A stretch of DNA of 64,000 bases from Anaeramoeba flamelloides (Eukaryota > Metamonada > Anaeramoebidae): NCBI GenBank assembly GCA_027625915.1, contig JANTQA010000026.1:1860001-1924000 (forward strand), read 5' to 3'. Made by a program: the position numbers and the translations under genes. How positions within the stretch are numbered: the stretch's first letter is position 1; each line of letters starts with the position of its first letter. The notes under the pieces were generated by a model. That model saw only the letters and a program-made list of their open reading frames with translations. It had not been told where the DNA came from and did not search any database. Of the stretch, positions 37,070 to 47,603 are shown one piece after another.

Positions 37070-38984
37070 TAAACTCGGTCCACTTAATAGGGTCCCAGTC
37101 AAAAAATAAAAAAAAATAAAAATTGAAAAAAAAAAAAAATCTCATCGTTACTTTAATGTTTAACACCAAAAATTAAAATATTAAAATATATATTATCATG
37201 TTTTTTATTTATTTGATGATTTAAACTAAAAAAAAAAAAAAATTAAAAAAAAAAAAAAAAATTAATTAAAAAAATCTATAGGTCCCAAAAAAAAATAAAA
37301 AAAATGGATTTTATTTTGAAATTAATAAAACCCATTAATACATTCACCATTTAATTCAATTACTAATTTTAATCTTGTTTCCATTGAATTATATAAATTT
37401 TCAATTATTTCCCATTTAAGTGATTTCCAAACGTCTCTATAGCATTTTATTAATTGATTTTTATTCTTTGGGGGATTATCACTTATTTTTTTGGACATAA
37501 TACCCCATAAGTGTTCTATTGGGTTTAAATCTGGCAAATTTGGAGGCCATTTTTTTAAAACCTGACATTTGTTTTTTAAATATTCGAGAGTTGATAATGA
37601 TGTATGAGAAGTTGCACCGTCTTGCATTAATATCCATTGATTCTTACCATACAATTCATCCATACCAGAAAAAATTTTAGTTCTTGAGATAACATTATTC
37701 TGATATGTTTGTGAATTAATGGTTTTGGGGCATTTTATCAATGTAGATTGATAAGAAAAATTTATTCCTCCAAAAAACATTACTTTTGGTAGAGATTTTG
37801 CAAATTGTTCAAAAACAGAATCTTTGTAAAAAAAAAAAAAATAAAAAAAAAAAAAAATATTTCATGTTACCAACATTTAAAGAACATAGATCTTGAATTT
37901 ACAAGTGGACCCCAAAAATGTAATTTTTAGAAGATTTTAATTTTTTCATGATCGCACAAAAAAATATGTGATCCGCAACCTTTTTGATCTAACAAACAGA
38001 CTTAAAAAAAAGAAAAAAAAAAGAAAAGAAAACCTACCATCTTTCTCTCCCCGTTGTCTCCAAATTTTTCGATTCAAACCAGTATAATAAAACCATTTTT
38101 CGTCTGTGAATATAACTTTTTTCCAATCAATTGGATTATTAATATATTTTCTTACGAATTTTAATCTTTTCTTTTTTTGTTTGTTTGTTAAAAGTGTCCG
38201 TTTCCTTGGTAATAAATATTCGAAATTTAATTCTTTTCTAATCTTCCATACCGTTGTTCTACCTAAACTGACATTAAATTCTTCTTTTAAATATGTACTC
38301 AGTTCCTTGCAACTCATTTTCCGATTATTCTTTGATATATTTTTTATCAACTCTTTATTTTCATCAGTGTGTTTTCTTTTTCTACCCGTTTTTTTTGTGT
38401 TTTCAATTGTACTAAAAAAAGATAAAAGAAAAAGAAAAGAAAAGAAAAATGCAACTTGAAAATTAAAAAAACAAAAAGTAAAAAAAAAGTAAAAAAAAAG
38501 TAAAATACTTTTTTGTATCAAATTTGCTTTGCCAATATCGAACTTTTTTTCTAGTAATATTTAGCCTTTGAGCTATTTTTCTTTGAGATAAACCCTGATT
38601 TCTTAACAATATTATCATTGTTTTTGTTTCTCTTTCTTTTGTATCATTTTGATAATTTGTTAACATTTATAAAAATTCAAAATCAAAATATTCAATTTTG
38701 AAAATAAAATAAAAAGAAAAATGAAAAAAAATGAAAAAAATGAAAAAAAAAAAAAATCCATAATCCAAAATTTATTAAAAAGAAATTAAATTTTTAATTT
38801 TCTAAAATAAAACACAATTAATATTTTAATCAATAAATTATTTAATATTTTCACTTCATTTGCTATAGGATGTTTTAATAAGTTGTTAAAAAACATCTTT
38901 TGATTTTATTTATATTTATTCTTTAACGAATAATAAAAATATTTAATAAAAATAATTGGGACCCTTTTTTTTGAATTGAGTTTA
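37070..38984 (-). mobile_element. Tc1-family DNA transposon, apparently complete
   Basis: Outer ends read inward as TAAACTC, 13 bases, GGGTCCCA on the left (37070-37097), and the same words with the same 13-base spacing on the right (38984-38957). TA lies at each tip, consistent with Tc1/mariner target duplication. The element is about 1.9 kb and encloses the spliced transposase at 37322-38666. Poly(A) and poly(T) tracts fill the space between the gene and the ends. The terminal match is short and rests on eye alignment. Confidence 0.65.
37322..38666 (-). CDS. Tc1/mariner (DD34E) transposase, three exons
   Basis: Exons 38666-38509, 38411-38038 and 37821-37322 give 343 residues, the usual Tc1 length. 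Residues 1-50 hold an HTH (RNQGLSQRKIAQRLNI). A GRKRKHT linker follows, then a second HTH (MSCKELSTYLKEEF, TTVWKIRKEL). The catalytic core has FTDEKWF (D156), MQDGATSH (D245) and LNPIEHLWG (E280). Exactly 34 residues separate the second D and the E, so this is DD34E. Both introns (97 and 216 bp) begin GT and end AG, and phases agree (2 and 1), restoring FDTKNTIENT and GEKDDSVFEQ. It excises and integrates the element by cut-and-paste at TA. The frame is intact, so the copy may be active or recently inactive; that is inference. Introns in a Tc1 transposase imply domestication to host splicing. Confidence 0.85.
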
Positions 38985-39138
38985 GTTAATAAAATACCTT
39001 TGTAAAATTTTCTGTTTTATTTTTTTTTAAATAATTCTAGTTTTAAAATGACGTAACCCCTTTTTTTGTAAAACATAAAAAAGTAGAATAAAATAAACTA
39101 ATCAAAAGCAAACCCTAAATTAAAAAATAAAAATTTAT

Positions 39139-42100
39139 TCAAATCTTATCTTTACTTAAAATAAGTATTTTTTCTAAATCCATCGAAAAACGCTCTAACT
39201 TTTTCAAAGAAAGATTTTCAAGATCTAAATGAGGAATATTTTTGTAATGATTAAAAATAATTTCATTTTCACGGATTTTTCTAATTTGGATCGCCTTTTC
39301 AATAATCTTGAGTTTCTTTTTGATTAAGTTCCTTTTTTTTTCCAGGCTTTCGGCTAAATAAAGTTTTTTATCCTTTCTTTTTAATTTAATTTTCTTTATT
39401 TCTTTACCACCCATATTAATATTTCTTTTATTCACGTCGTTATATTTCTTGTTTGTGTTTGAATTATAATAATGTTTGAGATAATTTTTTTTATCATTGA
39501 CCAAATATAATAAATTCAATAAATCGTTTTCTAAAAATAAAAAAGAATTAATCGTTAAATTTCCATTTAATTCCATTTTTAATGAAGTTAAAAGTTCTTC
39601 AATTTTGTGATCATTAAAGTTCGGATTGCTTTTTAGTATTTCTTTAATAGTTTTAATTTTTTTCAACATTTCTCTTCGCCTTAAAGAATATTTTTCTCCA
39701 ATGCGTAAAAAATACTTTGAGAATTTTTCTTGTTGGCTTTCGTTAATTACTGGCAGATTTTGTTTTCTTAATAAATAATTTTCGATTTTTATTTTTAATT
39801 TTTTATCTTCCTTTCTATGGACAAATTCAAATCTCTCTTCCATAAGTTTGATTTTTTTTTTTTTTTTCTTTTTTGTTACTTTTTCCCTTTCAAACTCATT
39901 TTTCGCACTAGATTCAGATTCTGTTTCTTCAATGATTACTAAACTTTTGATCCTTTTCTTATTTTGTTTTTTATGTGATTTTGAATTGTTCTTCTTCTTC
40001 TTTTTATTATTATCATTGTTGTTGTTTTTGTTGTTTTTGTTCGAATTATTTTTTTCATTTTGTCTATTTGAAATAATTTTTGTTTGGTTAAGATCACCAT
40101 TAATATGCTTTTCATTAAAATTTTCTTGTTCTTTTGAATTTTTTAGTTCAATTTGGGATTCTTTATCGTGTTTTATTTTCCAGTCATATTTGTAATCATA
40201 AACGTAGCCTTTTAAAAGAAATAATTTTCGAAATTTTTTTCGAAGAAAACTATAATTTGGCACATCTTCAAAACTTAAATTTTTACAATATTCCAAATAT
40301 TGTTTAAATTCAACTATAGAGATTTTTATTATTTAAAAATTGTTATAGATTTATATAATATAATGTTAGTTTTAAATAAAATAATTTTTTATTATTGTTC
40401 TTAAATTAGAAATGGATCTTTTATTAGATTTTAAATGTTATGTTTTTTTGTCAAAAAAAAGTCATGTTTTGATATTTAAAACAATTTAAACAATTATGAA
40501 AATTTGATTAAAAATACCATGTTATCAATCGAAACATAATGTTAAAAAATATTAAAATTATCATTTTTAAATTCAAATGTGTTTGTTTTAAAATAATTTT
40601 TTTAAATAAAAAAACTATATTATTCAGCTTTGTATTTTTTTTAAACTTTTACTTTTTAATTGTAAAAAAAAAGCACGTATATAATTCTTGATAAAGACGG
40701 ATAAGAAAGCGATTAGAACACTGAAATGTTTAGTATAAAACTGTAGTCACCGTGGGAAGATTTTGGGAAATCCTTTAGTAATTAGGCAAAGTTTGGAAAT
40801 TTTTTGTTCTTCTAATTTTCAATTTAATTTGGGTAAAATAAGAAGTATTTTACCAATAAATTAGAATTAAAAATGATATTTAAAGTTATTTTAGAGAGTT
40901 TAACCAATTTTTTTGCAACTTTTTTAATCTCATAAATCCTAAAAGATCAACGCGCTAAAGGATTTACGACATTGTAAAATTTATTTGGTTCAAGGTGCCC
41001 TATTATTTGATCAATAAACGACAAAGAAAAAAGTCCATCATTTTTTCCTTAAAGGTTGGAAATTGAATGAATTACCTTTCTTTGTTTAAAAAAAAATGCC
41101 CAAAACCAAATAGCATTTTTGATTTTGGTTCGAAAGAAATCAATATCATTTTTTAAAAAAATAAAAAACTTTTGATCTATTTTTTTCCAAGAAAAAAATA
41201 AATGAAAACAAAACATAAAAGACAAAAAAATGAAATAGTTTGTCAAATCAAAATTATTTCCAAATTGAATGTAAATTGTAGTATTGTTATTCTTCCAACT
41301 GTTTAAACCATGCCCAAATTTTTGGAATTTAGTTTATAAACTTTCTTTCAGTCAAAGCGGCCAACATTTTTTTCAAATATCAAATATTTTTTATAAATGA
41401 CCTTTGAAGATTAAATAAGAAATAAGTAAATAATAAACATCAAAGAATAGTTGATACCCACCTGAAATAAAACTAATAAGTCTAATAGATTTTCTTAAAA
41501 ATTCAAAACCCAAATACTTAGGGGAGTAATTGAGAAAAACAAAAATGCTCATTTTGATCTTTAATTGAAGATCAAATAAAATTACAATAGAAATCAAAAC
41601 GATTTCACGTCAATCATTTTTACTTTTCAGTAACCTTAGAATAACAGGTTTTTACCTCAGTGACTCAGAGATCTTGCAATAAAAATTTTTTTGCAAATGA
41701 ATTCGGTTTCTCAAAAAAAAAAGTACAAATGTGCAAAAATATGAAAAAATGAAATTTCCAAAAATAAATTTTTTCTTCTAATATCCATTCAAACTCTAAA
41801 AAACACATGTAATCCACTCATTAAAAATGGTCCCATTTGACTGGAAAATGGTTTATAACACCATTCCACTCATAGGATCCAAGCCAAAAACGAAAAATTC
41901 AATTTTTTTTTTTTTTTCAGAGTCAACTAAAAAATCAATTAGAAATAAGAGAAATAATAATCTTGATATTAGAATTGATATTCAGAAAAGAAAAACCTTA
42001 ACAATACTATAAAGTTTTGAAAAAAATACAATGTTAAAAAAAATGTGTTTCAATATCAATGGAGCATCCTATGTAGAATTACTTAATTTTACAAGGAAAT

Positions 42101-45100
42101 TTAAATGATTGTTGAAAATAAGATTTTTTAATAGAAATATTCATTTTAAAAGAAATTACATCATCTCAATTTTCTTCTTATGTTAATTTGGATTTTTCCA
42201 AGATTTTTTTTTTTTGAAAATTTGATTTGAATTTCTAAATAAAAAAAAAGAAAAAAGAGAAAACTCTGAAAATAAAACAAACCAGGCAAATGTTCACATA
42301 GCACCCTCAAAGGCGTGACAACTTTTTTATCACAAATTTTTTCATTTCGTTCCTTTTTGTTGGAAGCTTTAAACCCCTGCCAAGGCAGTCTACCCTTTAA
42401 TAAATAAATTAGCATATAGCCTAAACTTTCAAGATCATCTCTTCTTGATTGTTCGATTCCTAAATGAGTGTTTATTGAAGAGTACCTAACAGTCCCCACT
42501 AAATCCCGTTTATTTCGATATTTATTTAATTTATGAGTCCAAAAGTCTCTGTACAATTTGGATAATCCAAAATCAATAATATATATTTGATTTTTATTTG
42601 GGCCTCGACCAATCACAAAATTTTCTGGTTTAATGTCACGATAAACAAATGATTTTGAATGCACTAATTGTAATCTACATAAAATTTGATCCGCGATCAT
42701 TAACACAGTTTTTAAAGAAAATTTTCGATTGCAGTATTTAAACAATGATTCCAAATTTGGTCCTAGATAATCCATAATTAAAAAATGTTCATATTTATCT
42801 TTTCCAAAATGAAGAATATTCGGTATACCTGGGTTCCCGCTTAGAAATTTATAAATTTTATTTTCATACTCTAACTGCCCTTCTTGTCTTTCGGTTTCCT
42901 TTTTTATTTTAATAATTTTATTTTATTTTGAAAAAAGTTTTTGTTTTTTTTTATAGAGAAATAATTAAATAAAAATTTCTGTTTTTTATTATTATTTTAT
43001 TATTATTATTGAAGAATTGTAAACTACACTCCAAATGTTCTTTTACATAATTTACCACAAGAAAATTTAAGCGTAAAATCATCGATTTTACACTTACCCA
43101 TTAAAAGAAAATAGTCTTGAACTGTCACAGTTTAAAATTATTGCATTAAAATTTAATTCTTTTAGTTTGTTATGAAATATCAATCTATATTTTTCAGAGG
43201 AAGTACATACCCATAAAAAATGATCAATGATTTCGATTATTTCCCTTTGCTTATATTTTAAACATAAAGGGCAAAATTTATTGGAATTTTTTTTCTATTA
43301 CATAGTAATATCTATTTAAGTAGTTAGTAAGCATTATCAATTTTAGAAATATTGAACTTGAAGGATAACTTAAATATTTTTGGGTTACAAATAAAGAATT
43401 TTGGATTTTTATTATGTTAAAATATTTTTGCGGGGTGTTGTGGAGTGTCGTAGAGCGCCTAGGTTTTCTTGAAGTTTTCTGTTTATTTTATAGAATCTAC
43501 TAATTTTACAAATAAACATAAAACTCAAGAAAATCTAACGACACTTTTCCAAAATTCAAAAGAATAGAGTAAAATCACAGATATAACTCAATTCTTTTAA
43601 ATTTTGGAAAGTCTGACGACACTTCCAACTGGTAGAATTTAGCAACACGTTCTAATTGTAATTATAAATTTCTTTTTTAAGAATAGTTAGGTTTTTTGAA
43701 TTCCAATTGATTTTATTGTTGATTCTTTGATCGAATTTTATTAATTTTTCAAGATATGACAGAGATAATTCTTTTAATTTATTTTTGAATTTAAATTTCT
43801 TTTTATTTACTAAAATTACTAAATTTTCGAATTTAAATTCGGTTTTATATATAAGTACTTGCTTTTTTCTGTTTATTTTGCATATTTCAGTAATAAAAAA
43901 GTAATAATTCTTCACTTATTGTTTCTTTAATCCAGATTATGAACCTAATTCACTTGCTTCACTCAATTTTGAATTGGAAAATATTTAAAAAAACAAACAG
44001 ACTAAAAGATATATCCTACCTTATTACTGATCAATTCAAATAAATTTTTTTAACATTTTTAGTTCATTTTACATTTTTTAATTTTTTTTTACCTGAAGTT
44101 TTGAATAAAGATGAACATGGGTTTAAATAGTAAAGAAAGTTTGTAAAAAAATAGTTGATCTTCAAAATATTCTTTGTAATCAATCGTTTTGAAATTAGAG
44201 TTATCGAAATTCAAAAAGGTAATCCTTTTTTAAAAAAAAAACCTGAAAATATTTTTGAATTTATCATTACTGTCAAATCTCAAACACCAAAAATTTCAAA
44301 AACACCCAAAATTCCATTTTTTAACTAATTGAAAGTATTAGTAATAATTCGAAAAATTATTCCCATTTTAAAGACAAATATAGAAATTATCGAGTAATCA
44401 TTAATCATTATAATTGAGATATTGATTGAATATTCCAAACTTTCTCAATTTTAACCGTTTGGTGAAAATCAAGAAAAAAATCACAAATCTGTTAAAATAA
44501 ATAGAGAAAACGACTGAAAATCAAAATTAGATTTTGATATTTAATTTTTAAATAAAAATCATTTTTATCAATTTGAAATATTACGAATTATATTTAAATT
44601 TGAGAAGGGTGTTTGATTTTTGTGAATTTACACCAAATTAAGGAAAACTATTTGATGAAAAATTTTTCCGAAGAATTTAATCCAATTTAAATGTAAAATT
44701 TTGTAAAAATTATTAAAGGAAAGATCTCAAAAAAAAATTCAAAATTGTAAAATTCTTCTTTTATAAATGTAAAAATAAAGTAATTATCATAACAGATATT
44801 TTCAAATAAATGAGAATTTATCTAAGGAAAAATTAAAATAAATTTGATTTTAATTTTTAGACATTTTCTCAATTAATTTTACCGATTTGGGATTTTTTCA
44901 ATTTTCACATTTAACAAAGGGTTAAAATTGAGAAAGTTTGGAATATTCAATCAATATCCCAATTAGAATGGTTAATGGCTAGTCGATAATTTATATATTT
45001 GTCTTTAAAATGGGAATAATTTTTCGAATTTTTACTAATATTTTCAATTGATCAGAAAAAATGAAATTTTACATTATTTTTGAAATTTTTGGTTTTTGAG

Positions 45101-47603
45101 ATTTGATAGTTATTACAGAACATAAACTAAAATTCTAAAATATTTTAACACAGCTAAAATAGTTAAAAGAATCACAGTAATGCAATTTCATTCAAATTGG
45201 AAATAATTTTTGATTTTTGTAAAATATGAAAATCATTTTTTCGTATTTTCGTTTTTTGTTTTCATTTTATTTTTTGAATAACTTAACTTGTTCCATTCAT
45301 TCAATAATTTTTTCAGAAGAGTTGATATTAGGTTAAAGTTGGGTTCTTCAGAATAGAAGAACTCAAATAAAATTAGTTGGTGATATCTAACTATTTGATT
45401 GATCAATAATCCCTATTAAAATTTAAACAAGGTTACGAATGTATTTTTTTGTTTTGCTCTCTCCAAAATTTTGAACACTCTTTAATTTATAGGTATTAAT
45501 AATTATTTATTTTTTGTTTTGTGATTATTGTAGTTTATAAATAAGTGTTGACATTTTAATTATTGAATAGTTCTAATTTGGCATTTCAACTCGAAGTTAT
45601 TAAATAAGATTTTTTTTAAAAGATTGAATTTTTGTGTGCTAAGGGATTAGCTTCACCATAGATTTCTCTATAATCAAAGTCTGTTGTAATGGGGTGTAAA
45701 TGATGTTAGTGTGCCATGCCTCAAAAACCTCTAAAAAATCTATTATAAATCTTATTGCGCATTAAATTATACATTTATATAGTAATGATCACAATTAAAA
45801 ATTTTCATTTTGGTGATTTTTTTATTAATTCCTTTTCCAAATCTAAAAACAGAAACTCAAAAAAATAGTATTTTGGTATTTAATAATTAATATTTAGAAC
45901 TTCCAGAAGTTACTATTTTTTTATCCTATTTTTAAATTTCAAAGATTAACTTAATAATCATCAACAATAAAAACCCAAAGGCTGAATAGTTTAGTTTCCT
46001 TTTTCTAAAGATAATTGTAACATCAATATATTTTCAATATTTCAGAATAATTTGTCAAAAAAATATATTAGTTAATTATTTAATCTTTTAAAAAAATTGA
46101 ATTTTTTAGCTATTAATCTACATTTTGGATAAATTTACGAAAGATATTTTGCAACTTTGGAGTCTTCAGATGGATAACTCAACCTTTAAATTTGTGGCGA
46201 AATGCAGATTTTTTTCTGAAATTGTTGGGTTTTTTTACTAATACATAGATCATTTTTAATTGATGAGATCAACAAATATTACTACTTGACTAATCGATTT
46301 TTTATATACACATATTAACAATGGAGCACGAATGTGGTTAAGACACCATAACAACATACTTTGATCTTTGGCTTCTCGTTGGTAGACGCTAATCCCTTAG
46401 TAATTTTTAATTGGGGTTTTGAAAATTTTTGTCAAAAAAATTTTGTTAATCTCGAAACAAGTTCGAAAAAAGTGTGACCAAAAAAGTTTTTCAATAAAGT
46501 CATGAAAATAGATTAAGGGACTAATCTCTATTAAAATTTTTTACCTAAATTTAATAGAGATTGAGAAAATTTTTTGCCAATTAATATTGATTTGGAAAGA
46601 CCTCTGTTTATTTTCATATTAAATCTATTTCTAGATAAGGAATCCTTATATAGAAATTGGTCCAAAAAAATAATAGAGACTAGCCCCTTAATTAAAGTTT
46701 TTTATCTGTTTTTACAAGATTTTTTTTGTCACGGTTTTTTAAAAGGAATCTAAAAAGGACAAATAATAGTACCTATAAGAAGAAACTATTTTATAAAAAT
46801 GATTTTGGGAGTTCTGTTTTTTTTTCATAATCATTGTTTCCATTACCAAACAAGCAAAATAATTATTTTTTGAAAATTTTATACCTTTTTTCATCTCAAA
46901 CACCCACAAAGTCATTGTTTATTTGTTACAATCACAAGGCATTATTTTTGAAAAAATGATCAATTTCCAAAAATAACATAATGTGGTAATTTCAAATATC
47001 AATGATCAATCAAAAAACAAACTTGAAGGAAATTTTTGTGTACATACACTAAGTGAATTTATGAATTTGAAGAGAAAAAATATTAGTGACTGTAAAGCCA
47101 AAGAAGTGTTTTAAAAAAAAATTTCGTGAGATTTGGAAAAAAAATGTTAAATTTCTTTTTTTTTCGTTTAGTTGTGTTTTTTTGAGCAAAATTTAAAAAT
47201 ATCAAGATTGGTGTTCTTACAAAATTTATTTCTGCAAAAATAAAAAGAGTTTTTTTTCATTGACGAGGGGTGTTTGTATTTAAACGCTGAGAATTGTACT
47301 TCATCTTTAAAACAAAGGATAAAGATCAAATTTTTTTTGTATTTTTTTTTTTTTTTAATTATCGACAACCAAACACGAACAAGAAAAATGTTAGAGTGAA
47401 AAAAAACCACTTACAAATTTTGCTGCAAAAATTTCATTATCAGAGACTCTAACACAGCGGTGGATCCTTCCAAAGGAGCCAGATCCAATTTTTTTTTTTA
47501 CAAGGTATTTACCATCCACTAAAAGTTGTTTTTTGGAGTCTGTTTCTTTTGTTTCCTCTTCATTGAAATATCTTTGTTTTTTGCTTGTTTTAACATTCCC
47601 CAT
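39139..47603 (-). CDS. Casein kinase 1, gamma/YCK-like (three exons)
   Basis: Exons 47603-47415, 42898-42283 and 40313-39139 give 659 residues. Exon 1 has the Gly loop (KKIGSGSFG, residues 38-45) and the lysine of AAKF (K62). Exon 2 continues LEYENKIYKFLSG and holds VYRDIKPENF (149-151), IIDFGLSK (172-174), INTHLGIEQSRRDDLESLG and LPWQG. Exon 3 completes the CK1 fold (FKQYLEYCKNLSFEDVPNYS to YDYKYDW). Splice phases (0, then 1) and total length agree. YRD instead of HRD and the PENF motif are typical of the CK1-gamma/YCK branch, which is membrane-anchored. Here the N-terminus MGNVKT fits the N-myristoylation pattern, whereas no C-terminal cysteines are seen. Residues 315-659 are a Lys/Asn-rich tail. 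The gene spans 8.5 kb because its introns are 4.5 and 2.0 kb. It is a Ser/Thr protein kinase. Confidence 0.88.
40314..42282 (-). other. CK1 intron 2
   Basis: 1.97 kb between CCTG|GTTTGT and CTCTATAG|TTGAA. A partial family c copy lies at about 41055-41340. The plus-strand frame at 41827-42012 (MVPFDWKMVYN) has no recognisable domain. Confidence 0.8.
41055..41340 (-). repeat. Partial copy of the 530 bp family (c)
   Basis: On the minus strand it begins AAACTAAATTCCAAAAATTT and continues with GGAAGAATAACAAT and CAATTTGGAAATAATTTTGA, matching the first 250 bp of the copy at 54702. The distal part is not recognisable. Confidence 0.55.
43085..43915 (-). mobile_element. Fossil non-LTR (LINE-like) 3' fragment
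   Basis: Minus-strand coding remnant. The downstream part contains CPLC, a spacer, then IEIIDHFLWVC: the CCHC zinc-binding motif found after the reverse transcriptase in many LINEs. It is preceded by a Leu/Tyr-rich segment typical of that region. The upstream part (43915-43652) is a Lys/Asn-rich open frame. Hairpin cluster H3 separates the two parts. The fragment is truncated and has several disruptions. It lies in the same orientation as the host CK1 gene. Confidence 0.5.
43430..43645. repeat. Hairpin cluster H3
   Basis: One palindrome spans about 43545-43625. Its arms are ACGACACTTTTCCAAAATTC plus AAAAGAATAGAGT and their complement. A shorter hairpin of TTTATTTTATAGAA / ACAAATAAAC type lies beside it. 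CTAACGACAC and GTCTGACGACAC flank the arms. It is inserted in, or retained beside, a LINE-like fossil. Confidence 0.75.
44270..45109. mobile_element. 840 bp foldback element, copy 2
   Basis: Begins CTGTCAAATCTCAAACACC and ends GGTTTTTGAGATTTGATAG, with TTA immediately outside both ends, a likely 3 bp target duplication. Arms of roughly 300 bp share AATTATCGAGTAATCATTAA and its complement. Length matches copy 1 (837 versus 840 bp). TTA duplication would fit PIF/Harbinger-type mobilisation, which is inference. Confidence 0.82.
45125..46419 (+). mobile_element. 530 bp TIR element (family c), copy 2, split by d1
   Basis: The left end is AAACTAAAATTCTAAAATAT and the core is AGAAGAACTCAAATAAAATT. 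The sequence runs to GAATTTTTGTGTG at 45638, is interrupted by element d1, and resumes with TAATTTTTAATTGGGGTTTT at 46401. Without d1 it is about 530 bp, like the other copies. Confidence 0.72.
45639..46400. mobile_element. TIR element d1, nested in family c copy
   Basis: Begins CTAAGGGATTAGC and ends GCTAATCCCTTAG. The terminal inverted repeat extends imperfectly for about 70 bp (ATCAAAGTCTGTTGTAATGG pairs with the right-end TATGTTGTTATGGTGTC region). 762 bp without a coding frame. It clearly inserted after the family c element. Confidence 0.75.
46513..46690. mobile_element. Short TIR element d2
   Basis: 178 bp bounded by TTAAGGGACTAATCTCTATT and AATAGAGACTAGCCCCTTAA. The terminal word resembles those of d1 and g1. 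The flanking TTAA could be a TTAA duplication or a TA duplication inside it. Confidence 0.65.

Larger units (their letters stand above)
42899..47414 (-). other. CK1 intron 1, built from mobile elements
   Basis: 4.5 kb between AAATTT|GTAAGT and AAAAAAG|GAAACC. From 5' to 3' of the gene it holds element d2, element c copy 2 with d1 nested in it, foldback element copy 2, and a retroelement fossil interrupted by hairpin cluster H3. Little of it is free of recognisable repeats. Confidence 0.8.

Noticed and set aside
46318-46400. tRNA-like D-arm (GTGGTTAAGACACC), possible tRNA or SINE head
   Set aside because: No matching box B at the right distance and no cloverleaf. The segment is the right terminal repeat of element d1 and pairs with its left end.
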